The notes under the pieces were generated by a model. It searched no databases, was not told where the DNA came from, and saw only the letters and a program-made list of their open reading frames with translations. From the NCBI GenBank assembly GCA_020637235.1, contig JACJWG010000011.1:100753-164752 (forward strand): DNA of 64,000 bases. The letters run 5' to 3'. Each line of letters opens with the position of its first letter. Position 1 is the stretch's first letter. The position numbers and the translations under genes were made by a program. Shown here piece after piece: positions 18,514 to 26,832 of the stretch. The DNA comes from Acidimicrobiaceae bacterium. Lineage in GTDB: Bacteria > Actinomycetota > Acidimicrobiia > Acidimicrobiales > Ilumatobacteraceae.

Positions 18514-19361
18514 CAGATCCTCCGCTGCCGGTGCGCGTACCAGAGCGCGAGCAGGCCGCCGGCGAGACCCATGAGCCACAGGCCGCTGCCGATGATGTCC
18601 TGCACCGGCCGGTCGAGCTTGGCGACCGTCTCCGATTCGAGCACCTTGGCGGGGACGTACACGGTGAAGACGATGAAGCCGACGACGATGATCGCCGTGC
18701 GCATCCACGCATCGAGCCACGGCATCGTCCGCCGGTCGACCTCGCCGGTGATCCGCGGCGCCATCGCCAGCCCGGCGACGCCGAGCGCGCCGGCGAAGGC
18801 GAGCAGGATGGTCATGTTGGCGAAGCCGGGGAGCTCGGTGCCGGCCACCGGGCCGGACGCGCCGGCGTCCTCGCCGCCACCGGCCGGCGCCTGGAAGCCC
18901 GACTGGATGTAGGCGATGACCGACGACACCTGGTCGTCCGACAGCGCCGCCTGCGCCGGCATCACGCCGTCGTAGGTCTCGCCGTTGACGACGATCTCGC
19001 CCTCACGGCCGTTGCGGATGACGGTCTCGACGTACGCCGCGTCGGCGGTGTTGGGGTTGTCGAGCAGCGGCGGGTACTTGCCGCTGAGCCCGACACCACC
19101 GGGCTGGTGGCAGCTCTGGCACACCTGGGTGAACACCTCGGCACCCTGGCGGAGCACCTCGTCGGGCACGGCGTTCTCGTCCGGGACCGACGACGAGGTG
19201 GACCCCTCCGTCGCCTCGGTGGTCGCGGTGGTGTCGTCGGGGGAGGCGTCCTGGGCGAAGGCGCCACCGGTGAGCGTGACGGCCGCGACGGTGCCCGCGA
19301 ACAGCGCCCACCTCAGCCTGCGTCGGGTGTCCCGCCCGGTGGTGGATCCGCTCACGACCAC
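18513..19361 (-). CDS. qcrC: Membrane cytochrome c subunit, first gene of the bc operon
   Basis: 282 residues from a GTG behind GGGAG. A signal peptide (hydrophobic around 18-34, ending AFA) and a Thr/Ser-rich linker lead to a cytochrome c domain with CQSCH (81-85). A Met-containing segment GVMPAQ follows, then two or three C-terminal membrane helices (about 184-205, 222-243, 255-275). A single CxxCH is seen, so it is a monohaem relative of QcrC. The gene symbol reflects position and role, not a close match. It overlaps the FAD/Fe-S gene by one base. Confidence 0.85.
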   Translation of the reverse strand: MVVSGSTTGRDTRRRLRWALFAGTVAAVTLTGGAFAQDASPDDTTATTEATEGSTSSSVPDENAVPDEVLRQGAEVFTQVCQSCHQPGGVGLSGKYPPLLDNPNTADAAYVETVIRNGREGEIVVNGETYDGVMPAQAALSDDQVSSVIAYIQSGFQAPAGGGEDAGASGPVAGTELPGFANMTILLAFAGALGVAGLAMAPRITGEVDRRTMPWLDAWMRTAIIVVGFIVFTVYVPAKVLESETVAKLDRPVQDIIGSGLWLMGLAGGLLALWYAHRQRRI

Positions 19362-19701
19362 ACCTCACTCCCTGACCTCTGCGTCACGGTCACGATCCTT
19401 CTCTCGTCGCGCGCGCCGGCCGAACGGTCCGCGGAGAATGGGGCATCGGCCGGCGCGCCGACGGTCCCGGGACCGGTGTTCATCTGACTGCTCGGCGGTG
19501 GTGCTCCGGAAGGGACCAAGGGCCCATTCGGTGGTACGGGGTGGGGTATTCGGCGACGACGTCGTGTCATACCCCCGCTCGTATCGGCGAATGGGCCCTA
19601 GGTCCCTACTGGAACGGCTCCGGACCGGAGAAGCTCCTCGTTGGCGCGACCGACCCGGCGCGCCGCAGCGCTCGAACGCATCAGACGCATCAGGAGGAAT
19701 C
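19362..19701. other. Divergent control region between the bc operon and the oxidase operon
   Basis: About 340 bases without a gene. The left part carries the ribosome binding site of the cytochrome c gene. The centre is filled by a 97-base nested palindrome (19511-19607). The right end has the strong AGGAGGAA ribosome binding site of the small oxidase subunit. No clear TANNNT element next to either start was found, so these two transcripts probably have true leaders. Confidence 0.6.
19511..19607. repeat. 97-base nested inverted repeat in the bc/cox divergent region
   Basis: Outer arms of 20 bases (AGGGACCAAGGGCCCATTCG and its near-perfect complement at 19588-19607, one mismatch). Inside them is a second 17-base arm pair that includes GGGGTAT/ATACCCC (19543-19549 with 19569-19575). 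At the centre is the 10-base palindrome ACGACGTCGT (19556-19565). It could be a cruciform, a large RNA hairpin or a tandem operator for a dimeric regulator serving both operons. Confidence 0.75.
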
Positions 19702-19866
19702 GTGGGGCCTCAGCACGACCACGACGTCAGCGGCGGTGATCTCGCCGAACAGGAGCACTTCAAACCGACCGGCACGATGTTCATGCTGGCCATGTTCGTG
19801 GTGGTGATCGTCCTGCTCTGGGCGTCGGTGTACGTCATCCTGCTCAGTCGCGGGGTCACGGTATGA
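19702..19866 (+). CDS. Small single-helix subunit of B-type cytochrome oxidase (subunit IIa-like)
   Basis: 54 residues from GTG 19702, 3 bases after AGGAGGAAT. A His/Asp/Glu-rich head (with HFKPTGTMF) precedes one membrane helix of about 25 residues. This is the size, topology and position of the subunit IIa peptide of ba3 oxidases, encoded just before CoxB. Its stop overlaps the CoxB start as ATGA. Assigned from context and topology, since such short peptides carry little sequence signal. Confidence 0.75.
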   Translation: MGPQHDHDVSGGDLAEQEHFKPTGTMFMLAMFVVVIVLLWASVYVILLSRGVTV

Positions 19867-20447
19867 CCGACCTCGACGACCGTCCGGCCGAACCGGACCT
19901 GCCGGAGCCCTACCTGGAGATCGATCCGTACGAGAAGAACTGGATGCGGGTGTCGATCGTGTTGCTCGTCGCCTTCGCTGCCGCGATCACCGTCGCCGGG
20001 TTCGCCGCCGGCTTCCAGCTCCCCGGACCGGAGAGCCGTGTCGACCCACGCACCTTGCTCGACACCGAGCCGTGGAAGACACCCGGTGTGTTCGAGGTCG
20101 CCGAGGGCGAGTACGAGGCCTACGTCGTCGCCCAGGCGTGGAGCTTCTCGCCACTCGAGATCGTGGTGCCCGTCGGCGCCGACGTCACCATCTACGTCAC
20201 CTCGTCCGACCTGCAGCACGGCTTCAAGATCACCGACACCAACATCAACATGATGGTGTTGCCGGGTCAGGTGTCGAAGCTCGAGTACACCTTCGACGAG
20301 GTGGGGGAGTTCCCCTACCTCTGCACCGAGTACTGCGGGCAGGGGCACGCGGCCATGTACGGCCGTGTGACCGTGCTGTCGCAGGCCGACTACGACGCAC
20401 GCACGGCCGACACCGAGGCCACCGACGCATCAGGGAGTGAAGGATGA
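19863..20447 (+). CDS. coxB: Cytochrome c oxidase subunit II (B-type)
   Basis: 194 residues: one membrane helix (about 30-52) and a cupredoxin domain with the CuA site, His in LQHGFKITDT and CTEYCGQGHAAM with two Cys, His and Met. CuA accepts electrons from cytochrome c. The short single-helix form is that of ba3-type oxidases. It overlaps its neighbours by four bases on each side, so the three oxidase genes are translationally coupled. Confidence 0.95.
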   Translation: MTDLDDRPAEPDLPEPYLEIDPYEKNWMRVSIVLLVAFAAAITVAGFAAGFQLPGPESRVDPRTLLDTEPWKTPGVFEVAEGEYEAYVVAQAWSFSPLEIVVPVGADVTIYVTSSDLQHGFKITDTNINMMVLPGQVSKLEYTFDEVGEFPYLCTEYCGQGHAAMYGRVTVLSQADYDARTADTEATDASGSEG

Positions 20448-22135
20448 CGCTCGTCGACCCCGAGCTGCAGACGGCGGCCAAGCCCCCGTACCAGCTCTCG
20501 CCGCAGGAGCGGAAGTTCATCGGCTGGCACATGATCGTGGCCATCGCCGCCCTCTTCGTCGGCAGCCTCTTCGGACCGCTGCAGGCGTTCGAGTTCTCGG
20601 GCCTGAACCTGTACCAGTACATCGAACCCGTCTTCAAGAGCTACTACCAGGGCCTCACGTTGCACGGTGTGCTGAACGCGCTCGTGTGGACCACGTTCTT
20701 CATCGTCGGGTTCACCAACCTGGTCGTGATCAAGGGCCTCGGGCGGCCGCTCAGCCACCCGAAGATCAACCTCGTCGGGTTCTGGGTGATGCTCATCGGT
20801 CTGCTGATGGCCGCGGCCCCGCTGCTGCTCAACCAGGCCACGGTGCTCTACACCTTCTACCCGCCGCTCAAGGCGAGCTGGGCTTTCTACCTCGGCCTCA
20901 CGCTCGTCGTCGTCGGCAGCTGGATCGAGGGTGTCGGGTTCTACCTGTCGATGATCGCCTGGCGCCGCGACAACAAGGGCGTGCGCTCACCGTTCATCGC
21001 GATGGCAGGTGTCGTGAACGCGGCGATGTGGCAGATCGCCACGCTCGGCATCGCGATCGAGATCCTCACGATGCTGCTGCCGTGGTCGCTCGGGCTCACC
21101 GACGCCACCGATCCGCAGCTCGCCCGCACCTACTTTTGGTTCACCGGGCATCCGCTCGTGTACTTCTGGCTGTTGCCGGCCTACATCTCGTGGTACGGCA
21201 TGCTGCCCAAGCAGGCCGGGGGCAAGCTGTTCTCCGACTCGCTCGCCCGGCTGTCGTTCTGGATGTTCCTGATCGTGTCGGTGCCGGTGGGGTTCCACCA
21301 CCAGTTCACCGATCCCGGCGTGCCGGTGGTGTGGAAGTGGATCCACGCGGTGCTCACCTACTCGGTGTTCTTCCCGAGCATGCTCACCGCGTTCACCGTG
21401 ATCGCGTCGCTCGAGTACGCCGCACGCCGTCGCGGCGGCACGGGCATCATCGGTTGGGTGCGGGCACTGCCCTGGAACGATCCGTCGGTGACGAGCCAGC
21501 TGCTCGCCGGCATCCTGTTCATGTTCGGCGGCGTGAGTGGTCTCACCAACGCGTCGTACAACCTGAACCTGGTGGTGCACAACACGGCGTGGGTGCCCGG
21601 TCACTTCCACCTCACGGTGGCGACCGCGGTCACCATGTCGTTCATGGGCATCAGCTACTGGCTGGTGCCGCACATCACCGGCAAGAAGCTCTGGAACCCC
21701 AAGCTCGCCGTCGCCCAGGCCTGGGTGTGGTTCGTCGGCATGATCGTGTTCTCCAACGCGATGCACATGCTCGGCCTGCTCGGTGCGCCCCGGCGCACAC
21801 CGCTCGGCGAAGCGCTGTACGTGCCCGAGGAGTGGGAGGGACACCTGCTGCGGGTGTCGATCGGCGGCGCCATCTTGCTGGTGTCGCTGCTGATGTACGT
21901 GCTCGTGATGCTGAAGACCGCCATCGGTCCGAAGGCCGATCCGGCCGACGTGCCCGAGGTGCCGATCGCGGAGTCGATGCGCCACCCGCAGCTCACCCCC
22001 ACCTGGCTCGACCGGTTCAAGCCGTGGCTCATCGTGGCCGGCTTGCTGGTCGTGTTGTCCTACGGGCCCCAGCTCGTCGACCAGATCCTGAACATGGACC
22101 TCAACTCACCAGGAACGAACTTCCGACCGTGGTGA
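20444..22135 (+). CDS. coxA: Cytochrome c oxidase subunit I, ba3/B-type
   Basis: 563 residues with about 13 membrane helices. GHPLVYFWLLPAYISWY supplies a CuB histidine and the cross-linked Tyr region as in ba3 oxidases. HHQFTDPG gives the next two CuB histidines, and HNTAWVPGHFHLTVA carries the haem a3 and low-spin haem ligands. It reduces oxygen to water and pumps protons. No subunit III gene is adjacent, as is usual for B-type enzymes. The oxidase is followed by the cytochrome b/ferredoxin fusion and then by copper-insertion genes. Confidence 0.95.
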   Translation: MTLVDPELQTAAKPPYQLSPQERKFIGWHMIVAIAALFVGSLFGPLQAFEFSGLNLYQYIEPVFKSYYQGLTLHGVLNALVWTTFFIVGFTNLVVIKGLGRPLSHPKINLVGFWVMLIGLLMAAAPLLLNQATVLYTFYPPLKASWAFYLGLTLVVVGSWIEGVGFYLSMIAWRRDNKGVRSPFIAMAGVVNAAMWQIATLGIAIEILTMLLPWSLGLTDATDPQLARTYFWFTGHPLVYFWLLPAYISWYGMLPKQAGGKLFSDSLARLSFWMFLIVSVPVGFHHQFTDPGVPVVWKWIHAVLTYSVFFPSMLTAFTVIASLEYAARRRGGTGIIGWVRALPWNDPSVTSQLLAGILFMFGGVSGLTNASYNLNLVVHNTAWVPGHFHLTVATAVTMSFMGISYWLVPHITGKKLWNPKLAVAQAWVWFVGMIVFSNAMHMLGLLGAPRRTPLGEALYVPEEWEGHLLRVSIGGAILLVSLLMYVLVMLKTAIGPKADPADVPEVPIAESMRHPQLTPTWLDRFKPWLIVAGLLVVLSYGPQLVDQILNMDLNSPGTNFRPW

Positions 22136-22174
22136 TCTGACGATCACCACGGTGCACGACGAGGACCCCATCCC

Positions 22175-24445
22175 ATGCGTCGAGACACCGAACCACACCA
22201 CCACGACGAGGCCGCGCCCTCCGCTCGTCCCGATCACACCGACCGGGCCGAGCGGGGGGTGGTGGCCGCGTTGGAGCGGGCGACGTACCGAGCGGAGACG
22301 CCGGTGCGCCGTTGGGTGGGCTTCCACCGACTCAACCCCCTGCCGCACGCGGGCACCATCAGCGTGTTCCTGCTCGGCGTGGTGATCGCCACCGGCGTCT
22401 ACATCACGCTGTTCTTCTCGTTCGGGTTCGAGGCGTCGTACCGGTCGGTCGAGAAGATGACCGACCACCCGATCCAGGGCGTCGTCCGCACGATCCACCG
22501 CTACGCCTCGGCCGCGCTGGTGCTCACCACCCTGGTGCACGCCTGGCGCATCTTCGTCGCCGGCCGCTTCCGTGGTCCGCGACGCTGGCGATGGGCGACG
22601 GGTGTGGCCTCGCTCTCGCTCGTGTGGCTGGCCGGCGTCACCGGCTATTGGCTGGTGTGGGACCGCCGCGCCCAGGCGATCACCGAGGCCTCCACCGAGG
22701 TGTTCGACGTGTCGGGCACGGTGCGGTCGATCGCCGTGCGCGACCTGCACGGCAGCGGCACCGGCTGGAGCCTGCTGTTCGTGCTGTGGCTCGTGCACCT
22801 GCTGCTCACGGTGGTGATCGGCTGGTTCCTCTACCGGCACGTCCGGCGCACCCGGCTGCGCGTCGTGCCGCCGCGGCACTGGATGCTGCTGATGTTCGTC
22901 GCGTTGCTGGCGGTGTCGCTCGCGTTCCCCGCCGACCTGCTCGGGCCGGCCGACCCGTCGGCGCTGGTGGCCGACATGCCGCTCGATCCGTTCGTGCTGT
23001 TCCTGCTGCCCCCGCTGCTCGGGGGACACGGGGCCTGGTTCCTGCTGCTGATGGTGGTGGTGATCGCGGGCGCGATCGTGCTGCCGCACCTCGTCGCGAG
23101 ACGCCCGGCGGTCGCGGTGATCGACCCCGACGCCTGCACCGGCTGCGAGCTGTGCGTGGTCGACTGCCCGTACCAGGCGCTCACGATGCAGACCCGTGCG
23201 GACGTCGACACCGAGGCCGGCACCCAGCCGCGTCGTCCGGTGGCGGTGCTCGACGCCGATGCCTGTGTGGGATGCGGCATCTGCATCGGTTCGTGCTCGT
23301 TCGGTGCGATCGAGCTGCCGGGATTCGACGCCGAGCCGAAGGTCGAGCCGGAGGGCAAGCACGTGGTGCTCGCGTGCCGGCGCCACGTGGCCGCCACGGC
23401 ACACGTCCCGGACGACCCCGGCACCGTCGTGGTGCCCGTGGCCTGTGCCGGCATGATCCACGCCCAGACCGTGGGCTCGCTGATGTCGGACGGCGCGCTC
23501 GGCGTGCAGGTGGTCGGCTGCGCCGCCGGCGACTGCGCCTACGGCATCGGCAACCGGCTGATCGCCGAACGCCTCGACGGGTCGCGTGCCCCGCACGTGC
23601 CGGGCAAGTACCGCGACGTCGCGGTGCAGGACTACGTGGCGCCCACGGAGCTCGCGCGCGCGGTGGCGGATCCGGCGGCTCACTCCGGCCTCGACGCCGA
23701 CCACCCGCCGAAGGGCACCCGCCAGGTGGCTGCCGCCGCGGTGGTGGTCGGTTCGATCGTCGCCGTCGCGCTCGCGACGCGAGCCCCGTTCGCCGCCGAC
23801 GACGACCGCGCCGCGGTGCGAGTGATCGTCGACCACGTGCCGGGACGCCAGCTCGAGGGGCAGCCGGCGGCCACGGGTGCCGTGGGCACGCCGGTGGAGG
23901 TGGTGGTGCTCGCCGACGACGTCGAGGTGGTGCACACCACCGTCGGCCTCGACGGCGACGCCGCGGTCGGTCTGGTCGACGTCGACGTGCCCGTCAGCGA
24001 CGCCGTCGAGCTCGAGGTGCTGCTCGTCGAGGGCGGCCAACGCACCGACCTCTACCACGGCACCACACCGATGCCGGCCGGTCGTCGCCTGCTCGTGCAC
24101 GCGGTCGACGTCCCGCCGGAGCCCGGCGTCGCCGAAGGGCGTGCCGTGTTCGAGGATCCGCGGCGTGGCGGGTGCGGCGTGTGCCACTCGACCGAGATCG
24201 GCCAGGACCGCGTGGGCCCGTCGCTCGGTGGCGTCGCCGATCGTGCCGGCACGCGGATCGCCGGCATGACCGCCGAGGAGTACCTGCACGAGTCGATCCT
24301 CGATCCCGACGCGTACGTCGTGGACGGCTTCCGTGCCGGGCAGATGCTCCCGCTCTACGGCGAGCGGCTGAGCCCGGACGAGGTCGACGCGCTCGTGCTG
24401 TACCTGATGAGCCTCACGGCCGGTGACGTCGAGGACGGATCGTGA
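22175..24445 (+). CDS. Four-module redox fusion: cytochrome b - 2x[4Fe-4S] ferredoxin - MvhD-like - cytochrome c
   Basis: 756 residues. Residues 55-225 form a cytochrome b/b6 N-terminal domain with haem-ligand pairs His108/His122 and His192/His208. Two more helices follow (about 236-252, 272-308). Residues 318-380 form a two-cluster ferredoxin (CTGCELCVVDCP at 321-332 and CVGCGICIGSC at 364-374). Residues 395-500 match the MvhD/FlpD iron-sulfur family (VACAGMIH and VVGCAAGDCAYGIGN). A helix (about 517-535) re-crosses the membrane to an Ig-like linker and a C-terminal cytochrome c with CGVCH (667-671). It could move electrons from a cytoplasmic donor through the membrane to the periplasmic cytochrome pool, or between menaquinone and a ferredoxin or flavin partner. 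The gene lies 39 bases after coxA, probably in the same operon. I know of no characterised protein with this exact order. Confidence 0.88.
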   Translation: MRRDTEPHHHDEAAPSARPDHTDRAERGVVAALERATYRAETPVRRWVGFHRLNPLPHAGTISVFLLGVVIATGVYITLFFSFGFEASYRSVEKMTDHPIQGVVRTIHRYASAALVLTTLVHAWRIFVAGRFRGPRRWRWATGVASLSLVWLAGVTGYWLVWDRRAQAITEASTEVFDVSGTVRSIAVRDLHGSGTGWSLLFVLWLVHLLLTVVIGWFLYRHVRRTRLRVVPPRHWMLLMFVALLAVSLAFPADLLGPADPSALVADMPLDPFVLFLLPPLLGGHGAWFLLLMVVVIAGAIVLPHLVARRPAVAVIDPDACTGCELCVVDCPYQALTMQTRADVDTEAGTQPRRPVAVLDADACVGCGICIGSCSFGAIELPGFDAEPKVEPEGKHVVLACRRHVAATAHVPDDPGTVVVPVACAGMIHAQTVGSLMSDGALGVQVVGCAAGDCAYGIGNRLIAERLDGSRAPHVPGKYRDVAVQDYVAPTELARAVADPAAHSGLDADHPPKGTRQVAAAAVVVGSIVAVALATRAPFAADDDRAAVRVIVDHVPGRQLEGQPAATGAVGTPVEVVVLADDVEVVHTTVGLDGDAAVGLVDVDVPVSDAVELEVLLVEGGQRTDLYHGTTPMPAGRRLLVHAVDVPPEPGVAEGRAVFEDPRRGGCGVCHSTEIGQDRVGPSLGGVADRAGTRIAGMTAEEYLHESILDPDAYVVDGFRAGQMLPLYGERLSPDEVDALVLYLMSLTAGDVEDGS

Positions 24446-24474
24446 CCACGCTCGATCCGGCGAGCCCGGACGTG

Positions 24475-24915
24475 TCAGGTCTCGGGGAAGATGTCCTCGG
24501 TGCCGCTGCCGGCGATGCCGTCGATGGTGCGCGTGCCGCGCAGGACGCCCTCGGCGTCGATGGTGTAGCTCGCGGTCCCGCTGGCCTCCCCGGTGCCCGA
24601 GCTGGTGGTGCGCCAGGTGACCTCGAACCGGTCGCCGGTGAGCACACCGGTTCCCTCCTGGATCGCGCCGGTGACGAGCCACTGCACGACGTATCGGTCG
24701 GCGGCGTCGGTGTCGGTGATGGTGACGGTGCCGCTGTACTCGACGCCGTTCGGGTCGACGCCGTTGACGACGTACGTGCCGACGATGCCCTCGTGATCGT
24801 CGATCGTGGCGCCGGGCAGCGCGCATCGCACCAGCACCACGGTGAGCACCACGACGAGGGCGACGAGCGGCCAGCGCCGGCGTCGCCGAGCGGGGGAGTC
24901 CGTCGGCAGGGTCAT
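24475..24915 (-). CDS. Small exported or membrane-anchored protein of unknown function
   Basis: 146 residues. An Arg-rich start and a hydrophobic helix (about 16-29) ending LVRC look like a signal anchor or a weak lipobox. The exported part is a small beta domain (GTYVVNGVDPNG, GTVTITD, GDRFEVTW, GVLRGTRTI), the kind of plain beta-barrel found in many actinobacterial secreted proteins. It is the only gene on the minus strand in this stretch and interrupts the oxidase/Sco series. No family name can be given. Confidence 0.7.
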   Translation of the reverse strand: MTLPTDSPARRRRRWPLVALVVVLTVVLVRCALPGATIDDHEGIVGTYVVNGVDPNGVEYSGTVTITDTDAADRYVVQWLVTGAIQEGTGVLTGDRFEVTWRTTSSGTGEASGTASYTIDAEGVLRGTRTIDGIAGSGTEDIFPET

Positions 24916-24990
24916 GCGCCGCAGGGTACTGCGGGGCTCTGGCGATCGACCGCCCGCCGTCGCGAGGACGGGGTCGGTGAGGGCGCCCGG

Positions 24991-25641
24991 ATGCCGCGCT
25001 GGGCGAAGGTGGCCGCGTCGGTGCTCGTGGTGTTGGTGGTGGCCGCGATGTCGTTCGCGATCTTCAAGCCGATCAAGGTGTTGCCGCGCATCCGGCTCGC
25101 ACCGGGCTTCGCGCTCGTCGACCAGCGCGGCGAGGCCTTCATCAGCGAGGACACCCGGGGCGACGTCACCATCTACACGTTCGTGCCGTCGGGATGTGCC
25201 GACGACTGCCAACTCGTCTACGACACCGTCCGGGACGTGATGTCGCGCCTCGGCACCGAGGTCGAGCTCGGCGACGACCTCGAGGTCCGGTTCGTCACCA
25301 TCGTGCAGGACGCCGTCGACGCCACCGTCCTCGCTTCGCTCGCCACCGATGCGGGCGCCGACGGCGACCAGTGGCGATTCGTGTCGGGCACCGACACCCA
25401 GCTCGACACCGTCGTCGGTCTCGGCTTCCGTCACGCCCGTGGTCGCGACACGGCCACCCCGCACTTCGTGATCGTCGACGGGTGGGGCACCATCCGCGGC
25501 GACTACCGCTACCGCACCAGCGCCTCCGAGAGCGACAAGCTGGTCCGCCACGTCGACCTCCTCGTGTCCGAGGTGCAGAACTCGTCCGGCATCGCGTCGC
25601 TCGCCTACGGCGCCGCTCACGTCTTCATGTGCTACCCATGA
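24991..25641 (+). CDS. Sco1/SenC-like copper or thiol protein, first copy
   Basis: 216 residues. One N-terminal helix (about 8-26) anchors a thioredoxin-fold domain with CADDC, the CxxxC copper site of Sco proteins, and a later TPHFVIVDGWG that supplies the candidate His ligand. Sco proteins deliver copper to CuA or keep its cysteines reduced. It is less typical than the next gene: the canonical YTxCPDxCP phrase is absent. The stop overlaps the next start as ATGA. Confidence 0.82.
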   Translation: MPRWAKVAASVLVVLVVAAMSFAIFKPIKVLPRIRLAPGFALVDQRGEAFISEDTRGDVTIYTFVPSGCADDCQLVYDTVRDVMSRLGTEVELGDDLEVRFVTIVQDAVDATVLASLATDAGADGDQWRFVSGTDTQLDTVVGLGFRHARGRDTATPHFVIVDGWGTIRGDYRYRTSASESDKLVRHVDLLVSEVQNSSGIASLAYGAAHVFMCYP

Positions 25642-26321
25642 CCTCTCCCACCGAACTCCACACCACGTCCGCAGCTGCGGCCCCCGACACGGCCGGCGAC
25701 ACGTCGGCCCGAGCACGCACACGGCGTCGACGGCGTCGATGGGCCGTCGTCGCCGCCGTGGTGGCCATCGGCGCCCTCGCCGGCACGCTCGGCGTGCGGT
25801 GGCTCCGGCCGTACCTCTATCACGGCGCCGTGCTGCAAGCGCCCGACGAGGCGCCCTCGATGGAGGGGCTGCACTACACCGACGGCACCCCGGTCGACCT
25901 GTCCGCGCTCCGCGGCGACGTGGTGGTGGTGTACTTCGGGTACACCCACTGCCCGGACATCTGCCCCACCACGCTCGCGGCGGTGTCGCGGGCGCTCGAC
26001 GACCTCGGCGGCGATGCCGACGACGTGCACGTCCTCGTGCTCACCATCGATCCCGAACGCGACACCGACGAGGTGCTCGAGGCCTATGTCGGCGCGTTCG
26101 ACGAACGCATCCGCGGGGTCAGCGGCGACCTCGCGTCGATCGAGCGGGTCGCGTCGCTGTACGGCGTGTACTTCGCGAAGGGTGAGGCGATGGCCGACGG
26201 GTACGCGATGGACCACACGGCGACGTTGATGGGCATCGACCCCGACGGCCACTTGCGGATCGTGTGGCCGAACGAGATCACCGCCGCCGACCTCGCGTCC
26301 GATCTCGACGAGCTCCGCTGA
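25638..26321 (+). CDS. Sco1/SenC family copper chaperone, second copy
   Basis: 227 residues: Arg-rich N-terminus, one helix (about 36-52), then the classical Sco domain with YFGYTHCPDICPTTL (copper cysteines in CPDIC), LTIDPERDT, and the His ligand in MDHTATLMGID. Delivers copper to the CuA centre of CoxB outside the membrane. Overlaps the previous Sco-like gene by four bases and is followed by PCuAC, giving a full copper-insertion set next to the oxidase. Confidence 0.93.
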   Translation: MTSPTELHTTSAAAAPDTAGDTSARARTRRRRRRWAVVAAVVAIGALAGTLGVRWLRPYLYHGAVLQAPDEAPSMEGLHYTDGTPVDLSALRGDVVVVYFGYTHCPDICPTTLAAVSRALDDLGGDADDVHVLVLTIDPERDTDEVLEAYVGAFDERIRGVSGDLASIERVASLYGVYFAKGEAMADGYAMDHTATLMGIDPDGHLRIVWPNEITAADLASDLDELR

Positions 26322-26328
26322 GACCGTC

Positions 26329-26802
26329 GTGCCCGGCATCGTGCGACCACTGGCGCACCTCGCCGTCACGGCACTGCTCGTGTCGGCCTGCGGCGGTGAC
26401 GGGGCGTCGGGCGTCGTGAGTGCCGACGGACGGCTGGAGGTGACGGGTGCCTGGGTGTGGGCCACGCCGCCCACCTCCGAGGAGGCTGCGGTGTACCTGG
26501 CGGTGCGCAACTCGGGCGACACCGACGACCGGTTGCTCGGGGCCCAGTCGGGCCGGTGCATGTCGATGCTGCCCCACGAGACCACCATCGACGCCGACGG
26601 GGTGAGCCGGATGACGGAGGCCACGGCGGCCGAGATGCGAGTGCCCGCCGGGGGAGAGCTCGTGCTCGAGCCGCGAGCGCTGCACCTCATGTGCGTCGGC
26701 CTCGCCACGCCGCTGGTCGACGGCGAGGCCTGGGAGGTGCAGCTCGGGTTCGAGCAGGCGGGTGCGGTCACGGTGTCGGTCGAGGTGCGACCGCTCGGCT
26801 GA
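26329..26802 (+). CDS. PCuAC copper chaperone (DUF461), lipoprotein
   Basis: 157 residues from GTG 26329. The signal peptide ends in a lipobox (LLVSACGG). The mature domain carries the PCuAC copper motif: Met and His in MSMLPHE, a Met in VSRMTEA, another Met in EMRVP and the terminal HLM. It passes copper(I) to Sco or CuA in the periplasm or at the outer membrane face. Follows the second Sco gene after 7 bases; same operon. Confidence 0.92.
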   Translation: MPGIVRPLAHLAVTALLVSACGGDGASGVVSADGRLEVTGAWVWATPPTSEEAAVYLAVRNSGDTDDRLLGAQSGRCMSMLPHETTIDADGVSRMTEATAAEMRVPAGGELVLEPRALHLMCVGLATPLVDGEAWEVQLGFEQAGAVTVSVEVRPLG

Positions 26803-26832
26803 GGTGTCGCACCCCGGGCGCACGATCCGGAC

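Noticed and set aside
22106..24826. A 906-residue minus-strand open frame opposite the cytochrome b/MvhD fusion
   Set aside because: The plus-strand frame holds all haem and cluster motifs; the antisense frame is a His/Arg/Asp-rich shadow.
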